Below, piece by piece: positions 1 through 13,400 of a DNA stretch of 64,000 nt; positions within the stretch are counted from its first letter, which is position 1, and the number at the start of each line of letters is the position of its first letter. The notes below the pieces were generated by a model, which saw nothing but the letters and a program-made list of their open reading frames with translations, had not been told where the DNA came from and did no database searches. The stretch spans positions 62,001-126,000 of the forward strand of contig JAPTJF010000020.1 in assembly GCA_029339195.1 (NCBI GenBank). The letters run 5' to 3'. This DNA is from Micractinium sp. NFX-FRZ (taxonomy: Eukaryota; Chlorophyta; Trebouxiophyceae; Chlorellales; Chlorellaceae). The position numbers were made by a program, and so were the translations under genes.

Positions 1-97
1 CACGAGGGGATGTGGAGAAGGGCTGGCATTGAGGCAGCACTGCCATGTGCCTCGCGGCTTTGTAACCACCCCCTGCCCTTGAACACGCTCCACCCGC

Positions 98-136
98 CTC
101 GCTCACCGCACTGATGTGCACTCGACTGCACACGGC
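98..136 (-). repeat. Exon echo of the 240-338 exon edge
   Basis: Bases from 98 repeat those from 231 (CTCGCTCACCGC and the following GTGCAC), 133 bp apart. The copy carries the same donor-site sequence read on the minus strand, but its coding part has diverged. Confidence 0.6.
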
Positions 137-239
137 GGGAAAGGGCATGCACGGCCCTTCGGGACTCGCACCACCACCTCCGCCCCTCCACCTCACCCAC
201 CGCCCCCTGCACCCCCTCCCTGCTCCCTCCCTCGCTCAC

Positions 240-2565
240 CGCGTCGGTGTGCACGGGGCCGCCCACGGCGTTGGACAGCATGTGGGAGAGCTGGTTGGCA
301 AACTGCACGCCGTCGGTGACCTTCACTCCCAGGTACACCTGCAGGCAGCAGGGAGAGGGGCGGGTCAGGAAGGGAAGAGACGTTGGAGTTGACAGTTTGG
401 GCGGGAGGTGAAAGGGTCAGCCTGGGTCGGACCAGCTGGGGTTTGGGAACAGCGGTGTGTGCCAGCGCTCGGCACAGGTGCAGCGGGGCATGACTAGCTA
501 GGGCACGGTACATCACCACACACTTCGCAGCAGTCCGCACTTTGTAGCAGCCCGCACTTTGTAGCAGCAGCCAGCCAGCCCACTCACGCAGGTGCAGTAG
601 ACAGCGACGAGGTAGTCGTGGCCGGGGCGGGCGTGCATCACCACCTCCACCTGCGGGGTGGGTGCGGGTGGGATGAGGCGAGGGGGCGCTGGTAGTCGGC
701 AGGTGAGTGGGCAGAAGCACGCGAGTTGCGTTGCGTGTGCATCGCAGGCGGGGACGAGGCAGAGTGGGCGAGGGAGAGGTGTGGGAACGGATGGGGGGGC
801 GCAAGCAAGCGTGCTAAGCGGGCAGTGCAACAGGTTGGCTTGTGTGGGGAGCAAGAGGGGCCACCACCTAGGGTGGCTACAAGGATGCGTGGCTGAATAC
901 GTGCTGCAGCTCCTCACCTGGCCGTCGGCGCCGCGGCCGGAGGAGAAGAAGCCCAGCTGGTCAGCCATCGCAAACAGCTGGTTGTTCTGTGCCATGAGGC
1001 GCTGCATGTAGGAGGCGCCCAGGCTGACGGCGGCGGGGGACACGCCTGCAGGCAGGAGGAAAAGGAAGGATACGAGTAAAGACGAAGGTTGCAGGCAGAA
1101 GCATGTGGTGGAGGAAGCCAGCAGGAAGCTAAGGCCAAGGGCGCCAGACAGAGGCGTGCAGCCTTGCCAGGTTGGAGTAGGAGGGGCAGGCGCATGGAGT
1201 GCTGGAAGTAGGAGGGACGGCAGCTGGGGACACACCCATGTGGTAGCGGAGGTTAAGGGAGGCGGGAGGTTGGTGTGGAGGGCGAGGCGGGCCACGGGAG
1301 GTGGCACGGCATTGTTGCAGTGCAGCGCAGCGTGGCACAGCAGGCACGCCAGCGCGCACCAGCTGGCACATAGGAAAGCACAGCGCAGCGCGGCACAGCG
1401 CAGCACAGCAGGGCATGGCAGGCAGGCCCCCGCTCACCGTAGACGCAGAAGAGCGGCAGCAGCGCGCAGCTGGGGTGCACTGGGCAGAAGGGCTGGCTGC
1501 CTGCAGGCGCGCAAAGGGGGACCGGTGTAGCAGTGGTGGGTGGGGTGAATAGCGTGTCGAGAGGTGGCGGGGCGGTGCAAGGGGAGGGCGCGGAGGATCA
1601 ATGGTGCTAGGAGTGTGAAGAGAGAAGAGTGGCAGGGAGGTGCAAGGGGGGCGGTGCAAGGGGCGAAGCGGGGCGCGCGCGTGCGCCACCCCCCAAAGCA
1701 TGCTCTCAAAGCCATGCACCACCCCTATCTCTGCAACACAGCAGCTTCCATGCGGGCAGGTGTTGGCTGGCACGCAGGCAAGCAGGCAGGCGCAGCTCAC
1801 CGGGCAGGTGCAGGCGCAGCAGGCTGTCGTTGGCGGCTGCCAGCTCTGCGAGATATGCGGCCGGCAGGCGCATCTGCCGCCGCTGCTGTTTCTCCTCATC
1901 CTCCCGCTGCTGCTGCTGCTGCTTCTGCTGCGCGGGCTGGTGGCTCCACTCCTGCAGCGCCGGGTGCGCCGAGGCGGCGTGCACGGCCGCCGCGGCCGCC
2001 GCGCCCGCCGCTTGTGCGGGCGGCGCTCCCGCGGGCGCCACATTCTCGCTGCCGTGGCGCAGCAGCAGGCCAGCGCCCAGCGGCGTCTGCTGGCAGTCCT
2101 GGCTGCTGCCAAAGCTGCCGGGGGTGAGCAGCTCACCCTCGGTGTCACTGATGTCGCTTGCGGGGCTGGCGTGATAGGCGTGATAGGCGGTGGCGGGCAC
2201 TGCGACGGTGGCGGTGGCGGGCGCCGCTGCCGGTGGGCCCCCAAACTCGGTGCAGGCGCTCTCTACCGAGCCTGCCCGCAGCAGGTCGGCGAGCTGCGCC
2301 TTGCAGGCGCTGCACAGGTTGGGGGAGGCAACAGCGGGTACGTCGGGCAAGCTGGGCCCCCACACCGGTTGTGGAGTCTCTGTCGTTCCCAGGGGGCAGC
2401 TTGGGCCTGAATGCATGCTCACCGCTTGCTGTAGTGCTCTGGCTGCACCTCCGGGCTGCTCTTCTGCCGTTTCTGCTGCTGCTGGGCGCCTGCGAGGCGA
2501 CTGGACCGGCGTAGCTTTCCCTCCATGGCTGTGTGTCTAGGATAGTGGCGGGGGTCGTTGATCAT
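240..2565 (-). CDS. Unknown protein, 5' part only (runs off left edge)
   Basis: Six exons join in phase on the minus strand: 2565-2423, 2309-1801, 1500-1438, 1045-918, 650-588, 338-240; the next exon lies beyond the left edge. The start at 2565 follows an in-frame stop; a second in-frame ATG is at 2526. Exon 1 is basic (motif RRSSRLAG, then Gln/Lys-rich), which could be a nuclear localisation signal. Exon 2 is rich in Ala and ends with a charged Gln/Arg/Glu helix. Exons 3-6 look like a folded domain with several Cys (FCPVHPSCALLPLFCVYG, then LMAQNNQLFAMADQLGFF and VEVVMHARPGHDYLVAVYC). I do not recognise the family. Splice phases (2,1,1,0,0) and the normal intron sizes support a real gene. 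The gene is head to head with the kinase gene that starts at 3569. Confidence 0.6.
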
Positions 2566-3568
2566 GCTCTCAAACAAGTGGTAGGCCTCTCAGGGGAGAC
2601 TGAGGTGAGGACTGGAAAGGGGCACTTTTTCGGCATGGAGCGACGTGCCCGTTGATCTCATTCTGGTTTAACGTCTCAACGTCTTGGAAAGCGCCGGGGT
2701 TAACCTCGGGCCCCAATGAGCATGCAACTTCGTAGCCAAACCGGCTGGTGCACAGCGGCGCGCGCGCCCGCCCGCCCGCACGCCGGCTCCCGTCAGCCGC
2801 CCTTGCTGCCTGCGCAGGTTGAATCTCTGGGGTGGGCGTGCTGAGCCATGTCAACGTTGTCTCAGCAAGTTATCATGTTGTGGGGCTCCTGTCAGTCATG
2901 TCACATGGCCAAACAAGACGCCCACGGGGTCTGACAATACCCAGCTGCCCGGGCCGCCCTTCCCACCGTGCGGCGGCAGCAAGCCTTGCATTCTGCTTGG
3001 TGGTGTGCTGGTGACGGTGCTGCCGGTGCCACGGCCGCACGGCTGCTGGAATCCTGGCATGCCATCACATTGCCATGTAAATGGCGGTCAAACCTAGCCA
3101 GCAGGGCCAGCAGATCCCCCGCAGGGCCGCAGTTCCAGCCAGAAGCTGCATGGCGGCGTTGGTCGGCGGCATCCTTGGACGCCACCAGGGAGCGGCAGCT
3201 GGGTCGTTGGGCGCGCGGGGCCAGCGATGCAGGTTCATTGCGAGCCACACGTCGTATTCGTGAAGGCTGCAGTGTGAGAAGGACAGTCCTGGCCCTAGGC
3301 ACTGTCGACGGGGCACTAGTTGCCTGTTGCCGGGGCGTGCCCCGCCGCCACCTCAGCGTGGGTCTATGAAAGGTTTGGCCCCGCCTCGCCTGGTTACGCT
3401 CTCTGAACGGCTTTACATACCGGCACCTAAAAATCTGCTTGGGACGCCAGGAACGGCCATCGCTAAACCTCGCAAACCCTCGAGCACAATGCGGCTCCCT
3501 TGCTAGCCGCAGCATCTTCCGGGGTTTCTGTTGAACCCAGATCACAGTTCCGACAGTGGAGGAAGGCG
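2566..3568. promoter_or_regulatory. Interval between two divergent genes
   Basis: About 1 kb between the start of the unknown minus-strand gene (2565) and the kinase start (3569). It must hold both promoters. I see no convincing coding exon and no clear TATA box. Confidence 0.4.
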
Positions 3569-6500
3569 ATGGGTTGTGCGTCGAGCAAACCCCTGCCGGG
3601 CGCCGACAGCCAAAGCGAGGGCTGGCGGCAGGTGGGCGCGGGGCCCAACGGCATCAACCGGTAAGTGCGATGGAGTGCTGCTGTGCGCCGCCCAGCGCAG
3701 CCTGGCGCAGGCTGCCACTACTGCCGCTACTGCCGCCAGCCTTGCTGCCAGTGCCGCCGGCCTCTTGGCTGGCACACGCCCTCGCTCGCCCTGGCTTGCC
3801 GGTGCCTCTCTTCAAACCCACCCACTGCTCGCCACGCTGCCTGCAGGCACCTGGAGCAAGGCGGCACCCAGCAGCCGGCTGCTGCCGCCGCCGCTGCCAC
3901 CGGGCACAACGACACCGTTGGCTGGGGCACGCCCGTGCAGCCCACAAGCCCCGACTGCTCTTCCTCTTTAGGGACCTCAGACTCAGACACCGATGCAGAC
4001 AGCGAGTGGGACCAGTACAGCTGGCGCCCGCCCGGGGGCGCGGCTGCCCGCACCACAGGTGGGCAGGGCAGCCGGGCGCCGTGGCCTCCTTTTAGATGGT
4101 GATGTGAGCAGCTGCAGGGATGAGCAGCTGCAGGCAGCTGGGCGCCCTGCCAGCTGCGGGGCGGCAGGCCAACCCTCTTGGCAGGCGCACGCACGGGCGT
4201 GGGGTTCTTGGGGCGCAGGAATCACAAGCAGGGCAGCGTGTTGCAGGGCCCAGCGCAGCTCTCGTGTGCCGCACGGCAGCAAGGGCCTGTGCAGCTTCCC
4301 TCTGCCGCCAACCGTCTCCCAGCACCCACCATCCCCGCATCCTCTCCTCTCCAACCTCGCCCACTGCAGTGCCGCACAGCCCGGGCAGCAACCTGCTGTC
4401 CTCCCGAGACACGGTGGGCAGCATGAGCGTGATTGCGTCACTCAGCAGCCAGCTCAGGTGGGCCGTGGGGTGGTGTGGCATGGGCGTTGGTGGTGGGGTG
4501 GGGCGGGGTGCGCCCCACCCCGCCATGCATGAGCGTGATTGCTCACTCAGCAGCCAGCTCAGGTGGGGTGGGGTGGGATGGGCTGCTGCTGCTGCGGGAG
4601 TCCTCTGGCGTCCGCCTCAGTGCCTCCCTGCCTCCCTGCCAGATGATGAGCAGCCAGCGAGGTGGCGTGGGGTGGGGTGGTGTGCGGTGCACAGCCGCAC
4701 TGCCCAGCACATCCAGGGGGGCGCATCTGGCGTGGCGGGATGGCAGCGGTCAACCCACCGCCATGCCCCCGGGCCGCACGTATCACACGAGCTGCTGGCG
4801 GCTCCACTCCTCTGCTGGCGCAGCATGTGCTGCGCAGCGCGCCAGCCCTTCCCTGCCTGCATTGATTCCCCTTCACTCACCCTGCCCCAGCCTGCCCCTT
4901 CCACCCTCCTCCGCAGGCTGCGGCAGGACTCAATTTTCGGCCTCACCGGGAGCCCCCTGCTGGCGCCAGTCAAGTGAGAGAGCAGGGCTGCATGGAAGCA
5001 GAGACAAGGCAGGCGCCTGCAGCGCAGAAGTAGCAGTATGGGCAGGCACAGGCCGCTCCTCGTGTCCTGTGCGGGACCCCTGCTTCCCAAGCTCCCTTCT
5101 GCCGGCCAAGCAACCTTGACCAGCATGCTCTGCGCATCCCCACATGCCACCCTCCTCGCCTGCCCACCCGCCCGCCTGCCTGCCTGCAGGGACAGCGGCC
5201 GCCTGCGGCTGTGCAAGGTGTCGGGCTGCACCTTTGTGAACCAATACATGGTGGTCAAGTACCTGGGCCGGTGAGGGGACACCGCCCTGGCTGTGCAAAC
5301 ACCCAGTGCCATGCCCGCCCGGCCCATGCCCACGCCCTTCCTCTACGCTTGCCGTTTGGTGCTCCCTCTTCAGCCGATACCCCCGTGTCCTGTTGCAGGG
5401 GCTCCTCCGGCCGTGTGTTCCTCTGCATGAGTATTGAAGACCACCGGCTGTATGCAGTCAAGGTGCGCTCGTTTGCCCCCCCCCGCTTGTGGCAGTGGTG
5501 TTTAAATTGTTGAGGTTGGCTGTTTGCTGTCTAGGTGCGCCGGTTGAAGTGGTTGCTCATGATGCCTTGGTGTGCTGTGCCAGCGAGTTATGGCTGGCTT
5601 CATGACCATGGCTGTGTGTATGGCGGGACATGCTGGCACATGTGATGTTTGGGTTGTGCAGCCTGCGTAGCGCTATGATAACAACAGCCAGTATTGTTCT
5701 ATGTGCGCCGTGCAGATTGTGAAGAAAGACCAGGCTGCCACACATGTGACTTGTTGGGTGGCTGTTTTCAACCCGCACAGCCATGTAGCACTCAACAGCA
5801 CAGCATCACTGGTGTGTGTCCACCCCGCAGATTATGAGGAAGGGCCAGGCTGCCACCCACGTGACGTGTTGGTTGGATGTTTCCACCCTGCTCTAAACCA
5901 ACCAATCCTTATTTACGTGTGCACTAACCCTGCAGATAGTGAAGAAGGACCAGGCGGGGCCGCAGCGCGGGGTGCGTGCCCGCCCCGCCGGCGGGCGGGG
6001 CAGCAGCCCGCGGCAGACGCGCTACCCCCTGGAGGATTTGAGGAGGGAGATTCAGGTCATGCGGAGGGCGCTGCACCCAAACGTCGTGGCCCTGCGGGAG
6101 GTGAGGGGGCACTCTTAGTGTAATGGCCCTGCGGGAGGGGAGGACTCCCCGCCAGGCGTGCGGTGCGGTTGCAACTGTCCGTGCGGCCCCGCAGGATGGG
6201 ACGACTCCCCGCCTGCCCAGTGTGTGTAGGGTGCGGAGCGTGTGTTTGTGTCAGTGTGGGGGGCGCTGCACCCAACCCTGGCAGTGGCCCTGCGGACGTT
6301 GAGGAGTCCGTGCTGCGGCGGGTGAAAACATGAAGAAATGGGGCGAGTGGTGGTGGCGGGAGAGTGGCCGCCCAGCCCCTGCCCGCCTGCCCGCCCGCCC
6401 GCCTGCCCGCCTGCCTGCCTGCCGACTCCATCCCTGCCAGTTGCGCCCCTTTGGACTCCCCATGCATCTACACCTGCCGCAGGTGGTTGACGATTCTTCC

Positions 6501-9500
6501 AGCAACAAAGACGCTGCTCGTGATGGACTGCCCAGACGGAGGGCCCTCCTTACACATGGCTCAGCTCGGATCCCCCTTCCACTTACCTCCACTCTCTTCC
6601 AATATTTCCGCAGGTGGTTGATGATGCTTCCAGCAACAAGATGCTGCTGGTGATGGACTATCTGGAGGGGGGCCCGGTGATGACGCGGGAGGGGCTGGGT
6701 GAGTGGGGGCAAGCATGCAGTGCGTTGTGAATCAGAGCCTGGGAGGAGCCTCTGGGGGGTGGGGGAGGTCTGGTGTGATGCGTGTGAGGCGGTGCGGTCG
6801 CATGTGCTGTGGCCCGAGTGAGAAGGGCGTTATTGGAAGGCGTCTGGAAAAGAAGAGCTGCGCTGTGGGATCCAGGGGTGCCTTGCTGTGCCCCTTCCTC
6901 CCCGCATGCCCCTGGCTGCCCAGCAGTGCCGCTGCCCTCACCATTGCACTGCGCTCACTTGGCCCCCTCGGTTGTACCATCCCCCTGCAGAGCGGGGGCA
7001 CCGGGTGCCCGAAGACGTGGCCCGCCTGTACTTCCGTGACATGTGCAAGGTGGGTACGGTACTGCAGGAAGTTGGGTACTGCTGTCACTGCTTCTTGTAG
7101 GGAAGTGCATGTCATTTGTGATCCGTGGGGGGGGGGGGGCCCGCCTGTACTTCCGGGACATGTGCAAGGTGGGCAGGGTACCGCAGGAAGTTCGGTACTG
7201 CTGGTGATAGTGTGCCCCCTGCAAGGTACTGCATGCCATGTGCACGCCCGAGGGGAGCGGGCGCTGCTGCCTACCCCGCTTGCTGCCTGCGCCCTGCAGC
7301 TCTGTGCAAGGCACAGCTCTGCTTGTCGGTACTGTTGGTCCCCCTCTCCTCTCTGCCGCGCCATGCCCCGCCCTCACACCCCACCACCCTTTCTGCCACG
7401 TCAATCTCCCTTTCGACCTCACCGCCCCCCGCAGGCTCTGGCCTACCTTCACTCCCAGCGCGTGGTGCATGGCGACCTCAAGCCTGAGAACGCGCTGATG
7501 GGGGCGGGGGGACGCGTGGCGCTGTCCGACTTTGGGTGCAGGTGAGAATGCTTTGCACATTGGGAGGGCAAGGGGTCGGGTGGTAACCGCAAGGGCTCAC
7601 GGCCCCTGCTCGAGTTTGGGTGCGGGTGTGGCACCCTCTTTGCCGACACAGCGGGAGGGCGAGCGGGCCGGGTGGTTGTCTGTGTGGGGCCAGAGGCGGA
7701 GCGTTTGGCGCTGTTTCGGTGTGCCTGCAGGCAAACGACAGGTGCGGGCTGAGCAATTCGGTGGCGCAGAACGAGCCGGGGATGGATGCGCGCATGCAGT
7801 TGTGGCTGGGGGCGGGGAGCCACTGCCGCACGTTGGCTGCGGGTCCAGCAGGGCAGGGGTTTGATTGGAGGGAGGTGGGTGGGGGGTGGAGCAGGAGCAG
7901 GGGCGGAGGTTGATACAACAGTGGCGCCGGCAGGTGCTCAACAGCTGGCTTGCCCCCTACCAGAGCGCCCCTGCCGGTGACAGCCAGCGTCCTTCCCACC
8001 CTTCCTACTCTCCCACCCGCCCCTAGGCCCCCATCCCTTCCCAACCCCACCCCCACGTGCTGCCCTCCCCCCGCCTCTGCAGCAAGCTGATGGCGGCTGA
8101 GGAGGAGGACGGCGTGTTTGACCTGGAACCCCCTTGACTCTTGTATAAACAGCAACTGAGCTTCTGCCCCCATTCTTTGCAGCAAGCTGATGGCAGCGGA
8201 GGAGGAGGACGGCGTGTTTGACCGCTGCAACGGCACCCCCGCCTTCCTGGCGCCCGAAATGATGAAGCCTCATGCCCGCTACCGGTGAGTGCACGTGCCT
8301 GTTGCGTTCTGAGCATGCCACCTGAAATGACGAAGCCGCCCCATGCGCACCAGTGGAGCCAGCCAGCCGGGGGGGATGAGGATCCAAGCGGCACCTGTAA
8401 GCCAAGCCAGCGAGCTAGCGGGAGTGTGGGGTGGCGCCAGTGGCGCCTGTGTCTGTGCACGTGCAGCTGCGGCTGGTGCAACTGGGGCGCTTGCGTGTGT
8501 GCCTCGTAGCAACTGGCATTCAAGTGTGTTGCCCTCCCACCGCTGCTGCCCGTCCCTTCTGCAGGGGTCGCCCTGCTGACGTGTACGCGCTGGGCGGCTG
8601 CCTCTACGCATTTGTGTTTGGCCGCATACCCTTCAAGTGAGGCGGGAGGCAGTGAATGGGGGCGTGCCGTCGTCCTGGTATTGTGTGCTTGGTCGCATAC
8701 CTTCGAGTGCAGGCGGGGAGCACAAGGGGGCGTCAGAGGGCAGGGCAGAGGAGTGGCTGGGCGTGTGGCATCAGCATGTGAATTGTATCATGGACATCGG
8801 TATCATCGACAACCTACCATTGGGTGGTCTGCTTTCCGCCTGCATTCTCGCTAGCCTGTAGTGCCGCCGCGTGCAACCTATGCCCAAGAGCATTTCCAGA
8901 CCCGGTGCCGACCCCGCAGTGTGTTTCTGCATTGGTTCCCTGCAGGGCGGACACAGTGATGCAGCTGTTTGAGGTGGTGCAGTCCACATCCTTGCCCCCT
9001 CCTCTGCAATCTTATAATGTTTTTTTTTTTTATTATGTCTGAATACATCTGCAGGGCCGACACAGTGATGCAGCTGTTTGAGGTGGTGCAGTCCACGCCG
9101 GTGACCTTCCCCCCGGAGGTGCCGGCCTCGGAGCCCCTGCAGGACCTGCTGCTGGGCATGCTGGAGAAGGTGGGTTAGGTGGTGGCTAGCAGGTTGGGGG
9201 GTAATGCCTGGTATAGTTTGGAGGGGGGTGGAGGGCGTGGCCGGTGGGGCGAGGGATCGGTGGATGTGTCGCCCTGGGGGGTCTGCTGCTGAGCATGCTG
9301 GAGAAGGTGGGCTTTACACATAGAAAGCTAGTAGGGGGGTGGGTGGGGTGGGGCACCGGTGGGTTAGATGGTGGCTAGTAGGGGGGTGGGTGGGGTGGGG
9401 TGGGGCATGGGTGGAGTGTGAGCGTTCAGTGGATGCCTGCCCCTGTGGGAGTGCTTCTGGGCGTGATGGAAAAGGTTGGTTGGTTGGTGGCTAGCAGGAG

Positions 9501-10376
9501 GGAGTGGGATAAGGTGGGGTGGGGCACCGGTGGGGTGATGAGGGATCGGTGGTTGTGCGGCCCTGTGGGGGTTGCTGCTGCTGGGCATGCTGGAGAAGGG
9601 GGGGGTGTTGGGGAGGCAACTAGGGAGGCGCCTGATGTGTTCAGACGTTGCCATGATCAAGCGCCCTCTCTCTGCTTGAGGGCGAGGCACCGATCAGCAG
9701 CGGCAGCCGTTGCCGCCTGCCCCGCCTACCTTAGGTTCGTTCACATACCTCAATCTCTCCCCTCTGTCGCGCATGCCCACCCTTCCACCCACCTCACATG
9801 ATCCCTCCATACCATCCGACCTGCGTCCCTGCAGGACCCAGCAGCACGCCTGACGCTGGCACAAGTTATGGCTCACCCTTGGATGGATGCGGAGGGTGCG
9901 CTGCGCGCGCTGCGCCCGCCGCCAGCGAGGCGCACCGCCTCCAAGCCCCACTCCTCTGGAGGGCTGCTGCAGCGCCAGCGCAGCGGCGGCGTGGAGGTCA
10001 CGTCCCGGCTGGCGCCAGCACCTGGAGAGACCCATGGTGGTGGCGATGATGGCGAGCAGCAGACGGGGACAGGCTACATCGGCGACAGCAACAGCAGCAG
10101 TGGCAGCGGCGGCGGGCTGCAGGTGGCAGCAGCAAACGGCTGTGCAGAGCAGCAGCAGCAGCGGCAGGAGGAGGCAAGAGATGGTGGCGGTCCTGCGGGC
10201 CCGCGGCAGCCCGCCGACGGCGGCAGCGCCAGCGGCAGCGGCAGTTGGGCGCCTTTAGACGCACCGTCACCCTCCAGAGAGGGCCCTGACGAGGCCCTGG
10301 CAGCTACTAGTGCTGCCCCGTCAGCTACAGATGGTGGTGCCGCTGGGCAGTGCTCTGACAGCCCTCCTCTCAATGG

Positions 10377-10414
<38 letters not shown>

Positions 10415-13400
10415 AGAATGGGGAGGAGGAGGAGGAGACAGAGCCAGAGGAGGTGGGTGAGGAAGAGGAGGAGGCACTGCAGCGTGCACAGCGCGACCGG
10501 CTGCTCAAGTCGAGCCTGATGGGCCTGGTGTCTAGTGAACTCCCAGTGCACACCTTTGGGGCCGGGGAGGCTCTGATGTTGCGTGGCCAGCCAGGTAAGC
10601 TTACCACGTGTGTCTGTGCCGGCATTCCCGTGCTGCGCACGCCGGGCCGGCTGTGTGCCTTGCAGCTACTGCCAGCAGCCGGCAGCCGCGTGCGCAGTCG
10701 CGGCATGCTGCGCGGCCAGCAGGTCGGGCATGCAGGGCTGCACCTGGCTGCTTTGCCTGCTGTCGCTCGCTGCCATCCAGTCAGCCTGCCAGCCATGCAA
10801 CTGCCCTGTGCCTCTTACCCTCGATCGTCGCGTGCCCACCTGCCTTGTTCCTTTTCTCCCGCCCAGCCTGCTTCAATGGCTGCGGCTGCTGGGTTCACGC
10901 ACGCTTCCCCGTCTTGCCGATCGCTGCCGCCCCTTGTCCCGCATCACCTGGCCACTGCAATGCCCGCCCCCACTGCGCTCACAGTTCACAATACCCCATT
11001 CCTCCCACTACATGCCGTGCAGGCGCCCACATGTTTTACATAATCGATGGCGAGTGTGAGGTGCACTACCGCCCCACAGCCACCCAGGCCTCCCCAGAAG
11101 CAGCCCCCACCGTCACCCCCATCCTCTCTCCCAGGGACGCCGCTGCACGGCCAGCCAGCAGCGGCGCCGGCGGCAGCGCGCCCGGCCCTGCCCCACTGCA
11201 GCAGGCCACATTAGCGCCATCGCTGGACCAGCAGCAGCAGCCGCAGGGGGGATCAGCAGCAGCAGCGGGGCCGGGCGTCAGCCAGCAGCTGGCGGCGGCA
11301 GCCAAGCGCTGCTCAGCCGCTGGCCTGTTCACTGGCCAGCCCAGCGCTTCGGATGTAGCGGAGTTAGGCCTAGCAGCATCGGCAACAGCGGCAGCAGAGC
11401 TTCCTCCAGTGGATTTGACCTTTAGCACCAGCACCACTCCGGTAGAGCTCACGCCACGAGAGACGCCGCTGCAGCAGCAGCAGGGTCCTGAGGCTGGGGC
11501 GGCGGCGGGCGGGCAGGCAGCGCTGTGCGCGCGGCGCAACAGCAGCTGTATAGAAGAAGCGGCAGAGGCGGCGGCAGAGGACTTGCGGGGCGCGAGCAGC
11601 GGGGCTGGCAGCACAGCCGAGGCTGCTGTGCCGCCACCGCCGCCCATACCGCAGCTCAAGCAGCAGCACGCGTGGCAGGGCAGTGGGGACTTTGTGTCAA
11701 CGGCCCCCGTAAGCAGCTCCAGCGCCGGCGCCGGTCCGCCGCTAGCAGTGCTACCGCCGCCACCACAGCAGCAGCAGCAGTGGCAGGCGCAGGCGCCTCA
11801 GTGGGCGGCAGAGCGGCCTGCAAGCGGGGCCTCGCAGCGGCAACAGCTGCGGCTCACCGTCCCCATAGCTGACGAGCCCTCCACCCCAGCTTTGGCTGGC
11901 GAGGCGTCCTCCATCTGTGGCACACCGGCGCCTGGCAGCCCCACCCGAGCGGCGGCAGGCGGGCCGCCGTCGGTGCCAGCATCGGCTGCCCCCAGCCCAG
12001 GCCCCTTTGGCCTACGCCAGGGTGTGCTGGTAGACATGGAAGGCGCCACAGCACGGCTCAGCTCCCCGGCACAGGCGCCGCCTGGTGCCGCTACGGCGGG
12101 CGCTGCAGATCGCTCCGCCCGCTGGCACCGGCGCACCAGCAGCGGCAGCCTGCTGCAGGCGGCAGTGGGTGGCAGAGGGGAGCAGCAGCAGGGTAGCAAC
12201 GAGCAGCAGCAGCATGCGCAAGCGCAGGGTCCGCAGCAGGCTCAGACGCAGCAGCGGCAGCAGCAGCAGCAGCAGAAGCTGCCAGCGGTAGAGGGAGAGG
12301 AGCTGCCCCCAACGCTGATAGAGGTGCGCGTGCCTGCCACATAGAACAGCGCCCCGGCCAGCTCTCTGTGCTGCATCAACCACCAGTGCTGCCGTTCGGA
12401 GGGTCACAGCATGCACCGGTGGTCTGCACGCGCAACACATGCGCCGAGCTCACCCCTTGCTCCACTGCCGCACCCCTCCCCGGTCTGCCTGCTGCCCAAC
12501 CCTCCCCCCCGTTCTCCACACTCCTGCAGGCCGCTGCCCGTGCCCAGGAGCTTCTGGCCAGCCTGCAGCGGGGGCCGCGAGAGTTTCTGGTGGCGATTCG
12601 CGGCCCCGGCGACTTTGTGGGAGAAATAGAGGCGCTGAGTGAGTGGCGGTGCTGTGGCACTGGTGCCATGTGCTGCGCTGTGATGTCCTGTGCAGGATCT
12701 AGACAGACCCTGCACCCCTGCTCATGCTGTGCGCTGCTGAGCAGCCGCCTTGCCCTGCCCCCTCGTTGCCCCCCGCGCACCTGGCACCACGCGCGTGCCA
12801 CGCTGCGCTGCCCAAAGCTGCCAGCCGTCTTTTCCCTTGATCTCCCCTGCTCAAACCCTTCCCCTGCTCAAACCCTCCCCGTGCCTCCTCCCCTCCCCCT
12901 GTGCAGACGGCAGCCAGAGCCGGCGTGTGGCCAGTGTAGTCGCGACCAGCAGCAGCGTGCAGGCGGCTGTCATTCCCTACCAAGCTGCCAAGGCCTACCT
13001 CAGCAGGCACCCCCTGGTGAGCAAGGCTCAGCCCGGGCAGAGCTTGCTTGCCCAGGCAGGGGGGCGAGGGCACCGGTTCAGCCCGGTTCAATGTGGTTCA
13101 AACTGAGGAGGACGCGCCATGCGGGAAGTGAGGCCACCCCCAGGACCTTGCCCAGCCTGCCCTGCCTGCCCCCTGTCCTACTCAACGTGCCCCTCGCCCA
13201 ATCCCTCCTGCAGGTTGAGCAGCAGGTGTCCCAGCAGATGTGGCCTTCGCCCTTTCCCCTCCTGCTCCTGCCCCCGCCCTGCCCCTTTCACTCGCCGCAT
13301 CTCCACTCCTGCCCCTCCCCGCCAGCCCAAGCAGCAGCTGGATCAGGCTGAGGGCCGGACCCCAACCCTGACTGCCCCTGGGTGCCCCTCTCCACATGCC

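Noticed and set aside
10376..12323. Treating the Ala/Gln/Ser-rich part of the kinase as an intron
   Set aside because: The frame stays open for over 430 codons in phase with both flanking cNMP-domain exons, and no internal donor-acceptor pair is clearly better. It is kept as coding, with cDNA confirmation needed.
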